Part shown: in pieces, positions 63,888-64,000 of the stretch
How positions within the stretch are numbered: position 1 is the stretch's first letter
Layout of the letters: every line of letters begins with the position of its first letter
Assembly: GCA_027533395.1 (NCBI GenBank)
Contig: JAPZUF010000006.1
Span: forward strand, 124,001 to 188,000
Length of the DNA: 64,000 nt
Origin: Cyclobacteriaceae bacterium
Lineage (GTDB): Bacteria; Bacteroidota; Bacteroidia; Cytophagales; Cyclobacteriaceae
Direction: 5' to 3'
Notes under the pieces: generated by a model
Database searches by the model: none
What the model saw: the letters and a program-made list of their open reading frames with translations, nothing else
Told to the model about the DNA's origin: nothing
Position numbers and translations under genes: made by a program

Positions 63888-64000
63888 TTAAATGGCAGGT
63901 AAAGCAATTCTATAGCTTTTCCCTTTTTTAACGGGTAGATAATCTTCTTTCAGCCAGGGATTTAATCGCTTAATCGTTTTATAATTAGTGTTGTGCTTCA
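63888..64000 (-). CDS. C-terminal end of a cut gene, LysM or transglycosylase-like
   Basis: Reading leftward from the edge, one frame stays open to a TAA at 63888-63890 and encodes about 36 residues, with KTIKRLNPWLKEDYLPVKKG in the middle and a hydrophobic end. The NPWL to LPVKKG pattern looks like the tail of Bacteroidota lytic transglycosylases or LysM proteins. Too little is visible for certainty. Confidence 0.35.
   Translation of the reverse strand, partial: KHNTNYKTIKRLNPWLKEDYLPVKKGKSYRIALPAI

Overview
The window is a low-GC bacterial chromosome segment, almost certainly from a Bacteroidota member and most likely a Cytophagales-type gliding or marine relative. Evidence: a PorP/SprF-type membrane protein of the type IX secretion system, DUF4271 and DUF3667 proteins, a TonB-dependent receptor with an N-terminal carboxypeptidase-regulatory-like domain, a LytS/LytTR pair, a very long SecA, the linkage rpsU-xer-hpf, starts with little Shine-Dalgarno sequence, and a promoter with the TTTG / TAnnTTTG form. 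Most of it is housekeeping chromosome. I see no rRNA, tRNA, insertion sequence, prophage or CRISPR array.

Layout. 1-2912 (minus): PorP/SprF (3' end cut), hemD, DUF4271. 2946-5223 (plus): hemW, a cyclase-family hydrolase, a TerB-like protein. 5232-12190 (minus): a secreted caspase/beta-propeller protein, a small beta-barrel, then a tight set of penicillin acylase, small membrane protein, LytS kinase and LytTR regulator. 12269-15579 (minus): a copper-type cluster with an MbnP-like protein, an MbnH-like di-heme peroxidase and an outer-membrane protein with a Cys-rich N-terminus. 15668-24913: uvrA, a vWA-like membrane protein, rarA, DUF3667, a saccharopine-dehydrogenase-like enzyme and a peroxiredoxin-like protein. 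25139-32424 (minus): a TPR histidine kinase and the rimP-nusA-infB operon. 32554-36784 (minus): the nucleotide-sugar operon ugd-uxs-rmlB-rmlA.

36999-39781 (plus): acyl-CoA dehydrogenase, rpsU, Xer recombinase, hpf. 39860-43471 (minus): zinc-ribbon membrane protein, alpha/beta hydrolase, dxs. 43637-50887: scpA, the minus operon mltG-thioesterase-yihY, then sua5, wbqC-like and clpC. 51007-60185: an orphan response regulator, a TonB receptor with a hairpin against its start codon, secA with a SPOR lipoprotein, and two unrecognised genes. 60264-64000 (minus): an arsenosugar-type set (AhpD-like protein, ArsS radical SAM enzyme, purine nucleoside phosphorylase, Cys-rich protein, aldo/keto reductase) plus the cut end of another gene.

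The best candidates for unusual biology are the MbnP/MbnH copper cluster with a 13-bp hairpin between its two core genes, the arsenosugar-linked gene run at the right end, the acylase-LytS-LytTR operon, the secreted caspase-propeller protein, and the start-codon hairpin of the TonB receptor.
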